From assembly GCA_902625725.1 (NCBI GenBank), contig CACOCY010000005.1:62001-126000 (forward strand): DNA of 64,000 bases. The letters run 5' to 3'. Source of the stretch: an uncultured SAR116 cluster alpha proteobacterium. GTDB taxonomy: Bacteria; Pseudomonadota; Alphaproteobacteria; Puniceispirillales; Puniceispirillaceae. The notes under the pieces are model-generated. The model worked only from the letters and a program-made list of their open reading frames with translations. It was not told where the DNA came from and made no database searches. This document shows, one piece after another, positions 45,561 through 55,105 of the stretch; the stretch's first letter is position 1, and every line of letters begins with the position of its first letter. Position numbers and translations under genes: made by a program.

Positions 45561-46475
45561 TTATGGGCGAGTTTTGAAAGTTTGGTCGGGGTTACCTTTC
45601 CAACACCTTGGGACAAATGGAAAATCATTGGTTATTAAATAAATATAGCCATATTCATCAGTCGTTACTCCATTACACTCATCCAAATGACCAGACCCGC
45701 GTAAAAAATCAAAATCTTGAGTATAACTGCCGTCATAAGTGCCTTCAGGCCCACCAAATCTATTCCCAATCTTTAATTTATAACTCGATTTAAACTTATT
45801 TTCCAAAGACACAAAAATTTTAAATCCGTCACCTGCATAGCCCACGTGTAAAAGGTCTCCAAACTGATTTTTAAATTGCTGTGATTTGAGAAGCCCAGAA
45901 GGAATGCCATGATAATGATACATTCCGTTTGGCTGGACGTGAGCATTATTGGTGTCTAAACCAAGAAATTTTTTTTGTCCTACAATCGCTTCCTTCCGCC
46001 ATTTACAGACTTCACCCGCCTTTGCTTGAAGCTTAGTTCTTTTTGGAAGGATTGGTTGATCTGTTTTTCTCCACAACCCGTTATTTTTTGATTTATAAGG
46101 ATTCCAGCATTCTATTGTTTCTGGAACAAACATCACCCCGTTTACAGCCACGCCAAAAAATTTGCTTGGGGTTGCGTAATCATTTTTTTTGGGATTTTTA
46201 GGTAAATGTAAAATATGTCTTTGTGCTGAAATAGCATGTGGATTTCCTTTTCGAGGAAAGTTTCCAGTTTCATGGTCTGGAATACCATTTGATTTAATGA
46301 CGATTGTATTTTTATTTTCTTCAAAACTTACAGAATTCAATGTATTTTTGATGGCTGTTAAGAACGTGTTATCCGGTGAATTAATATTTTCGTGTGCTTG
46401 CACTGTAGTAAAATACAAGCCACATAGCCCGATAAAAAAAACAACTTTACAGTTTCTTGCGCTTTTAAATGTCAT
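45561..46475 (-). CDS. Secreted YHYH-domain protein
   Basis: 304 residues from ATG 46475 with a signal peptide (about residues 1-25, ending VQA). The motif GMYHYHGIPSGLL defines the YHYH family, whose function is unknown; a metal site is likely because of the His cluster and conserved Asp. A longer in-frame start would translate through the tRNA-Arg gene and yields a peptide (starting VAQLDRALDYES) known as a common artefact. The gene is enclosed by two tRNA-Arg genes. Confidence 0.85.
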   Translation of the reverse strand: MTFKSARNCKVVFFIGLCGLYFTTVQAHENINSPDNTFLTAIKNTLNSVSFEENKNTIVIKSNGIPDHETGNFPRKGNPHAISAQRHILHLPKNPKKNDYATPSKFFGVAVNGVMFVPETIECWNPYKSKNNGLWRKTDQPILPKRTKLQAKAGEVCKWRKEAIVGQKKFLGLDTNNAHVQPNGMYHYHGIPSGLLKSQQFKNQFGDLLHVGYAGDGFKIFVSLENKFKSSYKLKIGNRFGGPEGTYDGSYTQDFDFLRGSGHLDECNGVTTDEYGYIYLITNDFPFVPRCWKGNPDQTFKTRP

Positions 46476-46530
46476 CTGAACAATCGAACCAAAAACTCGC
46501 GGAAAAAGAACATCCACTTTTGAGCAAAAG

Positions 46531-46607
46531 TGGCGCGCTCGAGAAGATTCGAACTCCTGACCCCTAGATTCGTAGTCTAGTGCTCTATCCAGCTGAGCTA
46601 CGAGCGC
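46531..46607 (-). tRNA. tRNA-Arg (ACG anticodon)
   Basis: 77 bases with encoded CCA. The acceptor GCGCTCG pairs with CGAGCGC, the anticodon loop is CTACGAA (anticodon ACG, read as ICG after deamination, decoding CGU/CGC/CGA), and the D and T arms match the other tRNA-Arg. The differences between the two in the acceptor and T stems keep base pairing. Confidence 0.95.
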
Positions 46608-46807
46608 TTGGAGCCAATAAATATCCAAGTTTGAGTTCAAAAACAAGTTTAATAGTCAAATTTTCAAACAATATTATTAGATAAACAAAATTAACAACTA
46701 ACAAATTTTGATATTTGATAGTTGCAATAATTACTTTCAAATTTTTCTTTTAATCGGTAATCTTTTGACATCATTAAGCATATAAAATTATTAAGTAAGA
46801 TCAAATT

Positions 46808-47290
46808 ATGAATGCAACAAAAAAATCATTTCCCGTTTCATGGGAAGAATTACATAGGACATCAAAAGCACTTGCGTGGCGAATGCTCGAAATAGGACCA
46901 TTTGTAGGCATTGTTGCAGTGACTAGAGGGGGGCTTGTACCAGCAGCGATAATTGCCAGAGAATTGGAGGTAAGACTTATTGATACGGCTTGTTTAGCCT
47001 CTTATCATGGCAAGTCACAAAGCGAGGTGGAGGTATTGAAACCCCCTAATAGTGTTGTTGGTGACGGGACAGGTTGGCTTATTGTGGACGACCTTGTTGA
47101 TACTGGTGAGACGGGAAAGGTGCTTCGTTCAATTATGCCAAAAGCACATTTTGCCACTGTTTATGCCAAGCCATTAGGAAGGCCAATTGTTGATACCTTT
47201 GTTACTGAAGTGTCACAAGATACATGGATTTATTTTCCTTGGGATTTAGAACCACAGCCTTCACAGCCAATAGTTGGCCTTAATAGATAA
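46808..47290 (+). CDS. gpt: Xanthine(-guanine) phosphoribosyltransferase Gpt
   Basis: 160 residues. The PRPP-binding motif is LIVDDLVDTGET (about residues 94-105), VAVTRGGLVPAAI is the early loop, and LDTACLASYH-type sequence follows. It salvages xanthine and guanine to nucleotides using PRPP. It is close in length to E. coli Gpt (152 residues). It stands alone, 200 bases downstream of the divergent tRNA-Arg. Confidence 0.92.
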   Translation: MNATKKSFPVSWEELHRTSKALAWRMLEIGPFVGIVAVTRGGLVPAAIIARELEVRLIDTACLASYHGKSQSEVEVLKPPNSVVGDGTGWLIVDDLVDTGETGKVLRSIMPKAHFATVYAKPLGRPIVDTFVTEVSQDTWIYFPWDLEPQPSQPIVGLNR

Positions 47291-47407
47291 GCTAATACAA
47301 CTTATTAGTCTGATAAGTCCTATCAAACTAAAAATTCATTGACTTTGATTTAAAATAACCCTATCAAATTTTCAAAATTAGTAGATTTTTAAAAGGCAAA
47401 TCGGATT

Positions 47408-47542
47408 ATGAAACGTACGTATCAGCCGAGTGTACTCGTTAGAAAACGCCGCCATGGATTTCGATCTCGTATGGCTACCGTAGGAGGTCGTAGGGTAATT
47501 CGCGCAAGACGCGCTAAGGGCAGAACGCGGTTGTCTGCATAA
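47408..47542 (+). CDS. rpmH: 50S ribosomal protein L34
   Basis: 44 residues, highly basic, starting MKRTYQPS and ending TRLSA, with the central HGFRSRM segment typical of L34. ATG 47408 is the standard start. It begins the rpmH-rnpA-yidD-yidC-engB-argB block. The rnpA start follows 15 bases after its stop. Confidence 0.98.
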   Translation: MKRTYQPSVLVRKRRHGFRSRMATVGGRRVIRARRAKGRTRLSA

Positions 47543-47557
47543 TTTCGGCTCGTCTTC

Positions 47558-47938
47558 TTGCTTAACTTAAACATAATTTCTAAACGTTCTGATTTTTTGC
47601 ACGTGGGAACCGTTAATTTAAAATTTGTAACATCTTACCTAATTGTTCAAATTGCTCCGAACCATCTTGTAGGAAGCCATAGCACTCGTGTTGGATTTAC
47701 TGCAACTAAAAAGATTGGAAATGCGGTTAAAAGAAATTATGCTAAGAGATTAATGCGAGCGCTAGTTATTAGGGAAAAAAAACAGCTTCTCAATTCTACA
47801 GATTATGTGTTTATAGCACGGCGCGCTATTTTAAATGAAAAATTTTCAATAATGGAAGGTGAATTTATCGACGCTATAAAGCGGGTGAATAATAAAATTC
47901 CTCTACAAAAATTAGATGGTAAACCGAAGATTTTCTGA
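47558..47938 (+). CDS. rnpA: Ribonuclease P protein component
   Basis: 126 residues, basic, the protein cofactor of RNase P for tRNA 5' maturation. The start is TTG 47558, giving the family-typical beginning before SKRSDFLHVG. The conserved RNR region is TKKIGNAVKRNYAKRLMRA (about residues 49-67). There is no strong ribosome site, suggesting coupling to rpmH translation. Confidence 0.93.
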   Translation: MLNLNIISKRSDFLHVGTVNLKFVTSYLIVQIAPNHLVGSHSTRVGFTATKKIGNAVKRNYAKRLMRALVIREKKQLLNSTDYVFIARRAILNEKFSIMEGEFIDAIKRVNNKIPLQKLDGKPKIF

Positions 47939-47967
47939 GACGAATGAATTTTATGGAGAGATAGAGG

Positions 47968-48237
47968 ATGAAAATACTATATAAGTTAATTTTAATTTTT
48001 ATATTAGCTCCAATCTTTTTATATAGATGGTTTATTTCTCCTCTTTTACCAGCTTCGTGTCGATATCGACCTACCTGTTCTGCTTATGCTATTGATGCAA
48101 TTAAGTTACATGGACCATTGCAAGGAACCGTATTAGCCGTTAAACGTATAGCATCGTGTCATCCTTGGGGTGGGTATGGATATAATCCTGTCTCTGAGAA
48201 TTTGACTTGCAATAAAAGTAATAAAAAAAAAGTTTGA
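47968..48237 (+). CDS. yidD: Membrane protein insertion efficiency factor YidD
   Basis: 89 residues with an N-terminal membrane-interacting helix and the diagnostic [18 protein letters not shown] (about residues 26-43), followed by [11 protein letters not shown]. It helps YidC-dependent insertion of membrane proteins. AGAGG is just ahead of ATG 47968. It lies 29 bases after rnpA and 69 before yidC. Confidence 0.96.
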   Translation: MKILYKLILIFILAPIFLYRWFISPLLPASCRYRPTCSAYAIDAIKLHGPLQGTVLAVKRIASCHPWGGYGYNPVSENLTCNKSNKKKV

Positions 48238-48306
48238 ATAAGAAAGCGTTTTAAAAAATAAATAATGTTTCAAAAACCATTTGAATGGTTTTGACAGGAA
48301 TAAATA

Positions 48307-50058
48307 ATGAGCCCGGAAAATCGAAATTTAATATTGGCTATGGCTGTATCAATGGCGATACTTGTGCTGTGGCAAAGCTTTTTTGTAGAACCTCAAATGC
48401 AATTAGAAAGAGCAGGTCAGCAGCCTTTACAAGATACCCATTCAGATGAAACCCCACGTGTTGCTCAGCAAAAAAATGACGAGCAACTTCAAATACAAAC
48501 ACAAGAACGGCCTCTAGAAGATGTTCAAAGGATTACAATCTCAGCTCCTTTGCTAGAAGGTTCTATCACAAGCAGAGGAGCAAGAATTGACGATTTGATG
48601 CTAACAAATTATCGTGTCACACTCTCTGAAAGATCGGAAAATGTGAGGCTTTTTTCTCGTGTGTCGTCCGAAACCCCGTATTTTTCTGAATTTGGATGGG
48701 TAAGTCAGGTTGAAGGGCAGCCCATGCCGTCTGGAAAGACAATATGGAAAGTTCTAGACAGTGAGCTCACTCCGCAAACTCCTGTGAAGTTACGTTGGGA
48801 TAATGGAAATGGTCTCATATTCTTGCGCACAATAACAATAAATGACGATTATTTAATAGAGATTGAAGATACTATCAGATCAAATCTGGATACCTCGGTT
48901 TCTTTGAACCCATATGGTTTGGTAAGGCGCACCGGTACTCCCTCAACTCAGGGTATGTGGATATTACACGAGGGCTTATTAGGAGTGTTTGATGCCACTC
49001 TCAAAGAATGGACGTACTCAAAGCTACAAGAAAATAATAGGGAGGGCTTAAATCATGCTTCTGAAGAGGCTGGCGGTTGGGTAGGAATTACAGATAAATA
49101 TTGGCTTGCTGCCATAATACCCAACCAATCTGAGACAGTTAATTTCAGTATGAGGGCTCTGTCTGGGTCGGAAGACAGATATCAAGCTGATTTTTTAGGG
49201 GAAGCTATAACTGTTCCAGGAGGAGGCGAGGTTAGTTGGTCAGGCTATCTATTTGCAGGAGCAAAAAAAGTTGATCTACTCGATAAATATGAAGAAGAGC
49301 TAGGAGTAAATCATTTTGACTTAGCAATTGATTTTGGATGGTTCTATTTCCTGACTAAGCCTTTTTTCTACGCAATAACATACTTTAATAGCCTACTTGG
49401 AAACTTTGGTTTAGCTATTATTGCCTTTACTATTATTGTAAGATTGGTTTTGTTTCCACTTGCGAACAAGTCATATCGGTCCATGGGGAAAATGCGAGAA
49501 TTAGCGCCAAAAATTCAAGTGCTTCGAGAGAATGCGGGTGACGACAAAGCTAAAATGAATCAAGAGATGATGGCATTATACAAAAAAGAAAAGGTCAATC
49601 CTGCCGCAGGTTGTCTGCCAATTTTACTGCAGATACCTGTATTTTTTGCGTTGTACAAAGTGCTTTATGTTTCTATAGAAATGAGACATGCACCATTTTA
49701 TGGATGGATTTTAGATTTATCTGCGATTGACCCAACATCAATATTTAATTTATTTGGATTACTTCCTTATTCAGTCGATTTTCTACCTGCATTTTTGTCA
49801 ATTGGACTTTGGCCGGTTTTGATGGGTATTACAATGTTTTTACAAATGCGCCTAAATCCACCTCCTCCAGACCCTATTCAAGCAAAAATTTTCCAATACA
49901 TGCCTATATTTTTTACGTTCCTCTTAGCAACATTCCCTGCGGGGCTAGTTATTTACTGGACATGGAATAATTTGCTTTCAATTATCCAACAATGGTGGAT
50001 CATGCGTAGTATGGGTGAAAAGAAATTGTCTACCACAGGGGGAGATAGTGGAACTTGA
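48307..50058 (+). CDS. yidC: Membrane protein insertase YidC
   Basis: 583 residues. The N-terminal helix (about residues 7-25) is followed by a periplasmic domain of about 320 residues and a C-terminal five-helix core starting at FYFLTKPFFYAITYFNSLLGN. The cytoplasmic loop KSYRSMGKMRELAPKIQ and PAAGCLPILLQIPVFFALY are typical. The length fits Gram-negative YidC. The end overlaps engB by 11 bases if GTG 50048 is used. Confidence 0.97.
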   Translation: MSPENRNLILAMAVSMAILVLWQSFFVEPQMQLERAGQQPLQDTHSDETPRVAQQKNDEQLQIQTQERPLEDVQRITISAPLLEGSITSRGARIDDLMLTNYRVTLSERSENVRLFSRVSSETPYFSEFGWVSQVEGQPMPSGKTIWKVLDSELTPQTPVKLRWDNGNGLIFLRTITINDDYLIEIEDTIRSNLDTSVSLNPYGLVRRTGTPSTQGMWILHEGLLGVFDATLKEWTYSKLQENNREGLNHASEEAGGWVGITDKYWLAAIIPNQSETVNFSMRALSGSEDRYQADFLGEAITVPGGGEVSWSGYLFAGAKKVDLLDKYEEELGVNHFDLAIDFGWFYFLTKPFFYAITYFNSLLGNFGLAIIAFTIIVRLVLFPLANKSYRSMGKMRELAPKIQVLRENAGDDKAKMNQEMMALYKKEKVNPAAGCLPILLQIPVFFALYKVLYVSIEMRHAPFYGWILDLSAIDPTSIFNLFGLLPYSVDFLPAFLSIGLWPVLMGITMFLQMRLNPPPPDPIQAKIFQYMPIFFTFLLATFPAGLVIYWTWNNLLSIIQQWWIMRSMGEKKLSTTGGDSGT

Positions 50059-50677
50059 TGATATCGAGGCGGGTAGGCTACTTTTTGCAAGGCCTTGCCA
50101 ATTTATCGCAGCAGCCAACAATCTACGAGCTTTACCAGAGATGGCGCGACCTGAAATAGCATTTGCAGGACGTTCCAACGTAGGTAAATCGTCACTTGTT
50201 AATGCACTCACCGGACGTAAAATGTTAGCACGTACTAGTCAAACTCCTGGAAGAACAAGACAGTTAAATTTTTTTAATCTCGCAGATAGAATTGATTTGG
50301 TTGACCTTCCGGGGTATGGTTATGCATCTGCACCAAAAACTGACATAAAAGCATGGACAAAACTAACTCGAAAATTTCTATCCGGCAGGCAATCTTTGCA
50401 ACGTGTATTCCTTCTTATAGACTCACGTCGCGGTATAGGTACAGCTGATGAGGATGTAATGTCTCTTTTAAATGCGACTGCAGTAAGCTTTGCAGTTGTA
50501 TTGACAAAGTCAGATAAGCTAAAAGCATCTGAAATGCACAAAGTACTGACAAATGTAGAGCTGAAAACAGCAAAACAGGTTGCCGCTTTTCCAAAAGTTT
50601 GGGTAACTTCAGCTGAGAAAGCAGTTGGTATGGAAGAATTGAGGGCACATATAGCAGGTCTAGCACTCAGACATTAG
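50048..50677 (+). CDS. engB: Ribosome biogenesis GTP-binding protein EngB (YsxC/YihA)
   Basis: 209 residues from GTG 50048, inside the end of yidC; an upstream GTG at 50015 is possible but has no ribosome site, whereas GGGGGAG precedes 50048 at a short distance. GTPase motifs: P-loop GRSNVGKSSL, switch II VDLPGYGYA, and LTKSDK. It is needed for assembly of the large ribosomal subunit. The order yidC-engB-argB is common in Alphaproteobacteria. Confidence 0.95.
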   Translation: MELDDIEAGRLLFARPCQFIAAANNLRALPEMARPEIAFAGRSNVGKSSLVNALTGRKMLARTSQTPGRTRQLNFFNLADRIDLVDLPGYGYASAPKTDIKAWTKLTRKFLSGRQSLQRVFLLIDSRRGIGTADEDVMSLLNATAVSFAVVLTKSDKLKASEMHKVLTNVELKTAKQVAAFPKVWVTSAEKAVGMEELRAHIAGLALRH

Positions 50678-50800
50678 TCTTAATAGGTTAGAGAACTGTT
50701 GGCATTAAAATAGTGTCGGTAAAACAAGGCTAGATAATCAAAACAAAATAGGGCAAATATTGTAAGTAGATGAAGACCAAAAATAGCGGAATGGAAACTA

Positions 50801-51709
50801 ATGCAGTCAAAAAGCTCTAACCCTGATATTTGGCTAGATAAAGTAGCAACACTTACTGAGTCGCTTCCATATATGAAGCAATACTCTGGTCTTTCTGTTG
50901 TTATAAAGTTTGGGGGGCATGCTATGGGTGAGCACGCCTCTACAGAGGCTTTTGCTAGTGATATTGTTTTACTTCGTCAGGTGGGTGCTAAGCCTGTAGT
51001 TGTGCATGGGGGTGGTCCGCAGATAGGCTCAATGCTTGAAAGATTGAAGATGGAGTCAAACTTTATTGATGGTTTGCGAGTAACCGACCAGCAAACTATT
51101 TCAATAGTTGAAATGGTGTTGGCTGGCGCTATAAACAAATCTCTCGTTGCTTCAATCTCTTCAGCAGGAGGTATGGCAGTTGGTATTTCCGGCAAAGATG
51201 GTAATCTTATCAAAGCAGAAAAACTTGCTCATAAAACTAGAGTTTCAGATAGTGCCATCGAAAATCTTGTAGATTTAGGGTACGTGGGTATTCCAGAAAA
51301 AGTTGATACACAAGTGTTAGACGCCTTAATTGGTTTTGGCATGATTCCTGTAGTGGCGCCACTTGGGCTAGGAGCTGATGGCAAGACATATAATATAAAT
51401 GCTGATACTGCAGCAGGTTCTATTGCGAGCGCACTTGGCGCCTCAAGATTACTAATGTTAACAGATGTTGAAGGAGTTCTGGACGATGAAGGACAACTCA
51501 TACCTCGTTTATCAATTGGACAGGCAAAAGAGCTTATTGCTAATGGTGTTATAGATGGAGGTATGATTCCCAAAGTTGAAACGTGCATTGAAGCTGTAAA
51601 GACCGGCGCAGGCGCTGCTGTAATTCTAGACGGCAGGAAAAAACATGCTGTTTTAGTTGAATTATTTACGGAACACGGAATTGGTACGTTGATTCATGCA
51701 GATAAGTAA
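50801..51709 (+). CDS. argB: Acetylglutamate kinase ArgB
   Basis: 302 residues. The substrate and nucleotide motifs KFGGHAM (about residues 30-36), VHGGGPQI (about 67-74), and the C-terminal GGMIPKVE are typical. It phosphorylates N-acetylglutamate in arginine synthesis. An N-terminal extension before the KFGG motif is usual for arginine-regulated kinases. It lies 123 bases after engB. Confidence 0.97.
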   Translation: MQSKSSNPDIWLDKVATLTESLPYMKQYSGLSVVIKFGGHAMGEHASTEAFASDIVLLRQVGAKPVVVHGGGPQIGSMLERLKMESNFIDGLRVTDQQTISIVEMVLAGAINKSLVASISSAGGMAVGISGKDGNLIKAEKLAHKTRVSDSAIENLVDLGYVGIPEKVDTQVLDALIGFGMIPVVAPLGLGADGKTYNINADTAAGSIASALGASRLLMLTDVEGVLDDEGQLIPRLSIGQAKELIANGVIDGGMIPKVETCIEAVKTGAGAAVILDGRKKHAVLVELFTEHGIGTLIHADK

Positions 51710-51775
51710 AAAATTTCTAAAACAAAAAGAAAAAGTAATAAAACTAAAATCAACTCAAAAAAATTGGCAAAAATT

Positions 51776-52510
51776 ATGACAGAAATCAGTGATTTGATGT
51801 TGAAGGAAAAAGATCCAAGGAAGCTGGATATTTCTAGTATTTCTTCATGGGTTTTTGATTTGGATAATACAATTTATCCAGCGAATCAGAGCTTGTTTCC
51901 AAGGGTGGCTAGTCGAATGATTGATTGGATTGAGGAGAGGTTCAATTTAAGTAGAAAAAAGGCAGAGGAACTAAAAAATCGACTTTTTCTACAATATGGA
52001 ACAACAATGAATGGACTCTCCAGTGAATATTCAGTTGATCCTGAGGATTTTTTATCATATGTCCACGATATTGACTTATCGGATCTCTCCTATGATGAGG
52101 AGCTTGATGTAGGTATTGGCGCGCTTCCAGGAAAAAAATTCATTTTTACTAATGGTACTGTCTTGCACGCGAAACGAATTCTTAAGGCTTTTGGAATAGA
52201 ACACCATTTCGAGTTGATCTTTGATATATTCGCATCTAACCATTTGCCAAAGCCGGCTATGAAACCATACGAAGATTTTTTAGCTCAAAGTAAAATAAAC
52301 CCAAAACAGGCTGTTATGATAGAGGATATGGCTTGTAACCTTGAACCAGCAGCTCAACTTGGGATGCAGACAATATGGTTAATAGCTGAACATAGTTGGG
52401 CAAAAAAAGGTGCAACAGAATCTTACGTGCATTATATTTCAAAAGATTTAAAGCAATTTCTGTCAGATGCACATCAAGTGCTTGTTAGCAAGTCTAATAT
52501 ATCAGAATAA
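51776..52510 (+). CDS. Pyrimidine 5'-nucleotidase-like HAD hydrolase
   Basis: 244 residues from ATG 51776 (a TTG at 51764 is also in frame). The first HAD motif is FDLDNTIYPANQSLF, followed by FTNGT and a Lys in LPKPAMKPYE, then MIEDMACNL. The pattern matches the yeast SDT1-like pyrimidine nucleotidase group. This gene sits between argB and dapD in many Alphaproteobacteria, so it is an ordinary member of the cluster; its natural nucleotide is not proven. Confidence 0.88.
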   Translation: MTEISDLMLKEKDPRKLDISSISSWVFDLDNTIYPANQSLFPRVASRMIDWIEERFNLSRKKAEELKNRLFLQYGTTMNGLSSEYSVDPEDFLSYVHDIDLSDLSYDEELDVGIGALPGKKFIFTNGTVLHAKRILKAFGIEHHFELIFDIFASNHLPKPAMKPYEDFLAQSKINPKQAVMIEDMACNLEPAAQLGMQTIWLIAEHSWAKKGATESYVHYISKDLKQFLSDAHQVLVSKSNISE

Positions 52511-52528
52511 AGTTAATGGAGAATAGAG

Positions 52529-53389
52529 ATGATCGATACTTTGCTGATTAAAACAATTGATAACGCATTTGATAATAGAGATAAAATTACTCAGGAAACT
52601 TTTGGCGAGGTACGAAAAGCAGTAGAAGAGGCGCTCAGACTACTTGATAGTGGAGAAGTGAGAGTTGCTGAAACGAAGGGCAATCACCAATGGCATGTAA
52701 ATCAATGGTTAAAAAAAGCTGTTTTATTATCATTTCGTCTAAATCCAATGCAAGTCATTGATAGCGGTGCTAACTATAATGAAGAGGGTTACTCAGTTTG
52801 GTGGGACAAAGTACCGTCTAAGTTCGCTGGCTGGGATGCAAAAAAATTTGGTGCAGCCGGGTTTAGGGCAGTACCAGGATGTTATGTAAGGTATTCAGCT
52901 TATATCGCATCTTCAGTCGTACTAATGCCTAGCTTTGTGAATCTTGGTGCATATATCGATACAGGTGTTATGGTAGACACATGGGCAACTGTAGGCTCGT
53001 GTGCCCAGATTGGCAAAAATGTGCATCTATCTGGTGGTGCGGGCATTGGTGGTGTGTTAGAGCCTTTGCAAGCTGGACCAGTTATTATAGAAGATGATTG
53101 TTTTATTGGGGCACGTTCCGAGATAGTGGAAGGAGTTGTTGTGGAGCGAGGTTCTGTGATTTCTATGGGTGTTTTCATTGGCCAATCTACTAAAATAATT
53201 GATAGGGTAACCGGCGAAATTTTTATTGGTCGTGTGCCCGCTTATTCGGTTGTGGTGCCAGGGAGTTTGCCAGGTCCTGTCCTGCCAGATGGAAGTCCCG
53301 GGCCTTCATTATCCTGTGCCGTTATCATTAAACGAGTTGATGAGAAAACAAGATCTAAAACATCACTAAATGAATTACTCAGGGACTAA
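52529..53389 (+). CDS. dapD: Tetrahydrodipicolinate N-succinyltransferase DapD
   Basis: 286 residues. The left-handed beta-helix hexapeptide repeats occupy about residues 110-230 (for example [16 protein letters not shown] and [10 protein letters not shown]). It transfers succinyl from succinyl-CoA in lysine and diaminopimelate synthesis. TGGAG lies before ATG 52529. dapE follows eight bases later, so two consecutive steps of the succinylase branch are close together, with DapC between them elsewhere. Confidence 0.97.
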   Translation: MIDTLLIKTIDNAFDNRDKITQETFGEVRKAVEEALRLLDSGEVRVAETKGNHQWHVNQWLKKAVLLSFRLNPMQVIDSGANYNEEGYSVWWDKVPSKFAGWDAKKFGAAGFRAVPGCYVRYSAYIASSVVLMPSFVNLGAYIDTGVMVDTWATVGSCAQIGKNVHLSGGAGIGGVLEPLQAGPVIIEDDCFIGARSEIVEGVVVERGSVISMGVFIGQSTKIIDRVTGEIFIGRVPAYSVVVPGSLPGPVLPDGSPGPSLSCAVIIKRVDEKTRSKTSLNELLRD

Positions 53390-53396
53390 CAAATAA

Positions 53397-54563
53397 ATGA
53401 GTAAATTTTCCTATGCAGTGCAGCTAGCTCAAAAACTGGTCCGCTGCCCTTCTGTAACACCAGAAGAAGCCGGGACACTCGATTTGTTAGAAGATGAGCT
53501 AAAACAAATCGGGTTTATTTGCACCAGACTTTTTTTTGGGGATGGTAAAGATAGAATTAGAAATTTATACGCAGAATATGGAGATGGACCGTCGCATTTT
53601 GCATTCGCTGGACATGTAGATGTTGTCCCAGTTGGCAGATCAACTGACTGGAACTTTCCTCCTTTTCAAGCAGAAATTAAAGATGGATATTTGTATGGGC
53701 GGGGTTCAGCAGATATGAAATCTGGTATAGCAGCATTCATTTCTGCAATAAGGAATTGGCAACAATCTTCAAAAGCAAAAACAAAAATTAGCTTAATTAT
53801 TACTGGAGACGAAGAAGCGGATGCTATAAATGGGACTACCAAAATTGTAGAATGGATGAAGATTAATAGAATCTACCCTGACATGTGTGTTGTTGCCGAA
53901 CCGACAAGTCAAATTGAAATAGGAGACAATATAAGAAACGGAAGACGTGGTTCGTTGTCCGGTAAACTTATTGTTAACGGCATACAAGGTCATGTTGCTT
54001 ACCCACACCTAGCCCAAAACCCAACGTTTCCCTTGATGAAAATGTTATCGTTTGTCTCTAGCACAGAACTAGATGTTGGCAATAGCTATTTTGGACCTTC
54101 GACAGCAGAAGTTACAGGATTATCTACCTCATCACAGACTTCTAATGTAATCCCAAAAAGTGCCTCTGCAATGTTTAACATTAGATTCAACACAGAGCAT
54201 TCAAAAGAATCTCTGCAAGGATGGCTAGAAGAACATTTCCGAAAAATTGCAGGTGATTTTAATGTTGAATTTGAAGTTGAATGGAAATCAAATGCCCTGC
54301 CTTTCGTCACTGAAGCGGGAAAATTAACAGAGCTCTTAAGTGATTCTATAATGAGTAAAACAGGAAGAAACCCAGAACTATCCACTATTGGTGGCACCTC
54401 TGATGCCAGATTTATAAAACAGCTCTGCCCTGTTGCCGAATTTGGTTTAGTCGGAAAAACTATGCATCAAATTGACGAGAATGTGTCCATAAACGATATT
54501 GATGTCTTAACTAATATATATGAAGATATGTTACACAGGTTTGATAAAAAAAATGAATATTAG
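53397..54563 (+). CDS. dapE: Succinyl-diaminopimelate desuccinylase DapE
   Basis: 388 residues, M20 metallopeptidase family with two zinc ions. Zinc-binding motifs: FAGHVDVVP (His, Asp), GRGSADMKSG (Asp), TGDEEADA (catalytic and bridging Glu), and a late GGTSDARF. It removes succinate to give LL-diaminopimelate. The final 11 bases overlap the next membrane-protein gene. Confidence 0.96.
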   Translation: MSKFSYAVQLAQKLVRCPSVTPEEAGTLDLLEDELKQIGFICTRLFFGDGKDRIRNLYAEYGDGPSHFAFAGHVDVVPVGRSTDWNFPPFQAEIKDGYLYGRGSADMKSGIAAFISAIRNWQQSSKAKTKISLIITGDEEADAINGTTKIVEWMKINRIYPDMCVVAEPTSQIEIGDNIRNGRRGSLSGKLIVNGIQGHVAYPHLAQNPTFPLMKMLSFVSSTELDVGNSYFGPSTAEVTGLSTSSQTSNVIPKSASAMFNIRFNTEHSKESLQGWLEEHFRKIAGDFNVEFEVEWKSNALPFVTEAGKLTELLSDSIMSKTGRNPELSTIGGTSDARFIKQLCPVAEFGLVGKTMHQIDENVSINDIDVLTNIYEDMLHRFDKKNEY

Positions 54564-55101
54564 TCCTTATGTCGTACTAAAGTATCTAAAAGCAACGTTG
54601 CAAATGATGCTTGGCAAACAAACACCGGAAGCGTCATTTGACATTTCTGAATATGGACTTTGGCAGGTAATATCTGTCAGCTGGATTATTTCTGGCCTAG
54701 TTTCTATTATTCCTATTCAGGCGATCGGGTGGAATTTTTACCCTTTATTTTTAGCTACATCTCTAGTGTCTTTGCTTTCATATGTTATTCTTGTTTATTA
54801 TTTTTTATTACGAATTAACAAAGCCAATCTTTACTTAATGTTTATAATTCCATATTTATGGCTCAGTACCATGCAAATGATATTTTTTGCGATAATAACT
54901 ATGCTCTCAACTGCAACAGGGGTTAGCGCGTTTAGTATTTTTTCAATTCCTGCATTAATTTGGGTTTTATATTGGTTAATTAGAATTGCGCGTCAGCAAC
55001 TTGGTGTGAGCCGTTTTGTTGCATTCGGTTTTCTTGCAGGTAAGTTTCTCATAGAAACGATTCTAGGTGTAACAGCTGGGATGAGTTTCTCATTGGGTTA
55101 A
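54553..55101 (+). CDS. Four- to five-helix membrane protein, unknown function
   Basis: 182 residues from ATG 54553. Hydrophobic segments lie at about residues 36-60, 66-86, 90-115, 118-140 and 155-175. It may belong to the Yip1-like membrane proteins, but no diagnostic motif is visible. Its start lies inside the end of dapE, implying translational coupling. It is convergent with truA, only four bases from that gene's stop. Confidence 0.7.
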   Translation: MNISPYVVLKYLKATLQMMLGKQTPEASFDISEYGLWQVISVSWIISGLVSIIPIQAIGWNFYPLFLATSLVSLLSYVILVYYFLLRINKANLYLMFIIPYLWLSTMQMIFFAIITMLSTATGVSAFSIFSIPALIWVLYWLIRIARQQLGVSRFVAFGFLAGKFLIETILGVTAGMSFSLG

Positions 55102-55105
55102 TTTT

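Noticed and set aside
46476-46646. Longer YHYH protein starting at 46646
   Set aside because: The extension translates the tRNA-Arg gene and gives a well-known spurious peptide; ATG 46475 begins a signal peptide.
50015-50047. Earlier GTG start of engB
   Set aside because: No ribosome site; GTG 50048 gives a family-typical N terminus.
46808-50677. Replication origin near rpmH-rnpA
   Set aside because: No DnaA boxes, dnaA or dnaN seen; in Alphaproteobacteria this gene block is not usually at the origin.
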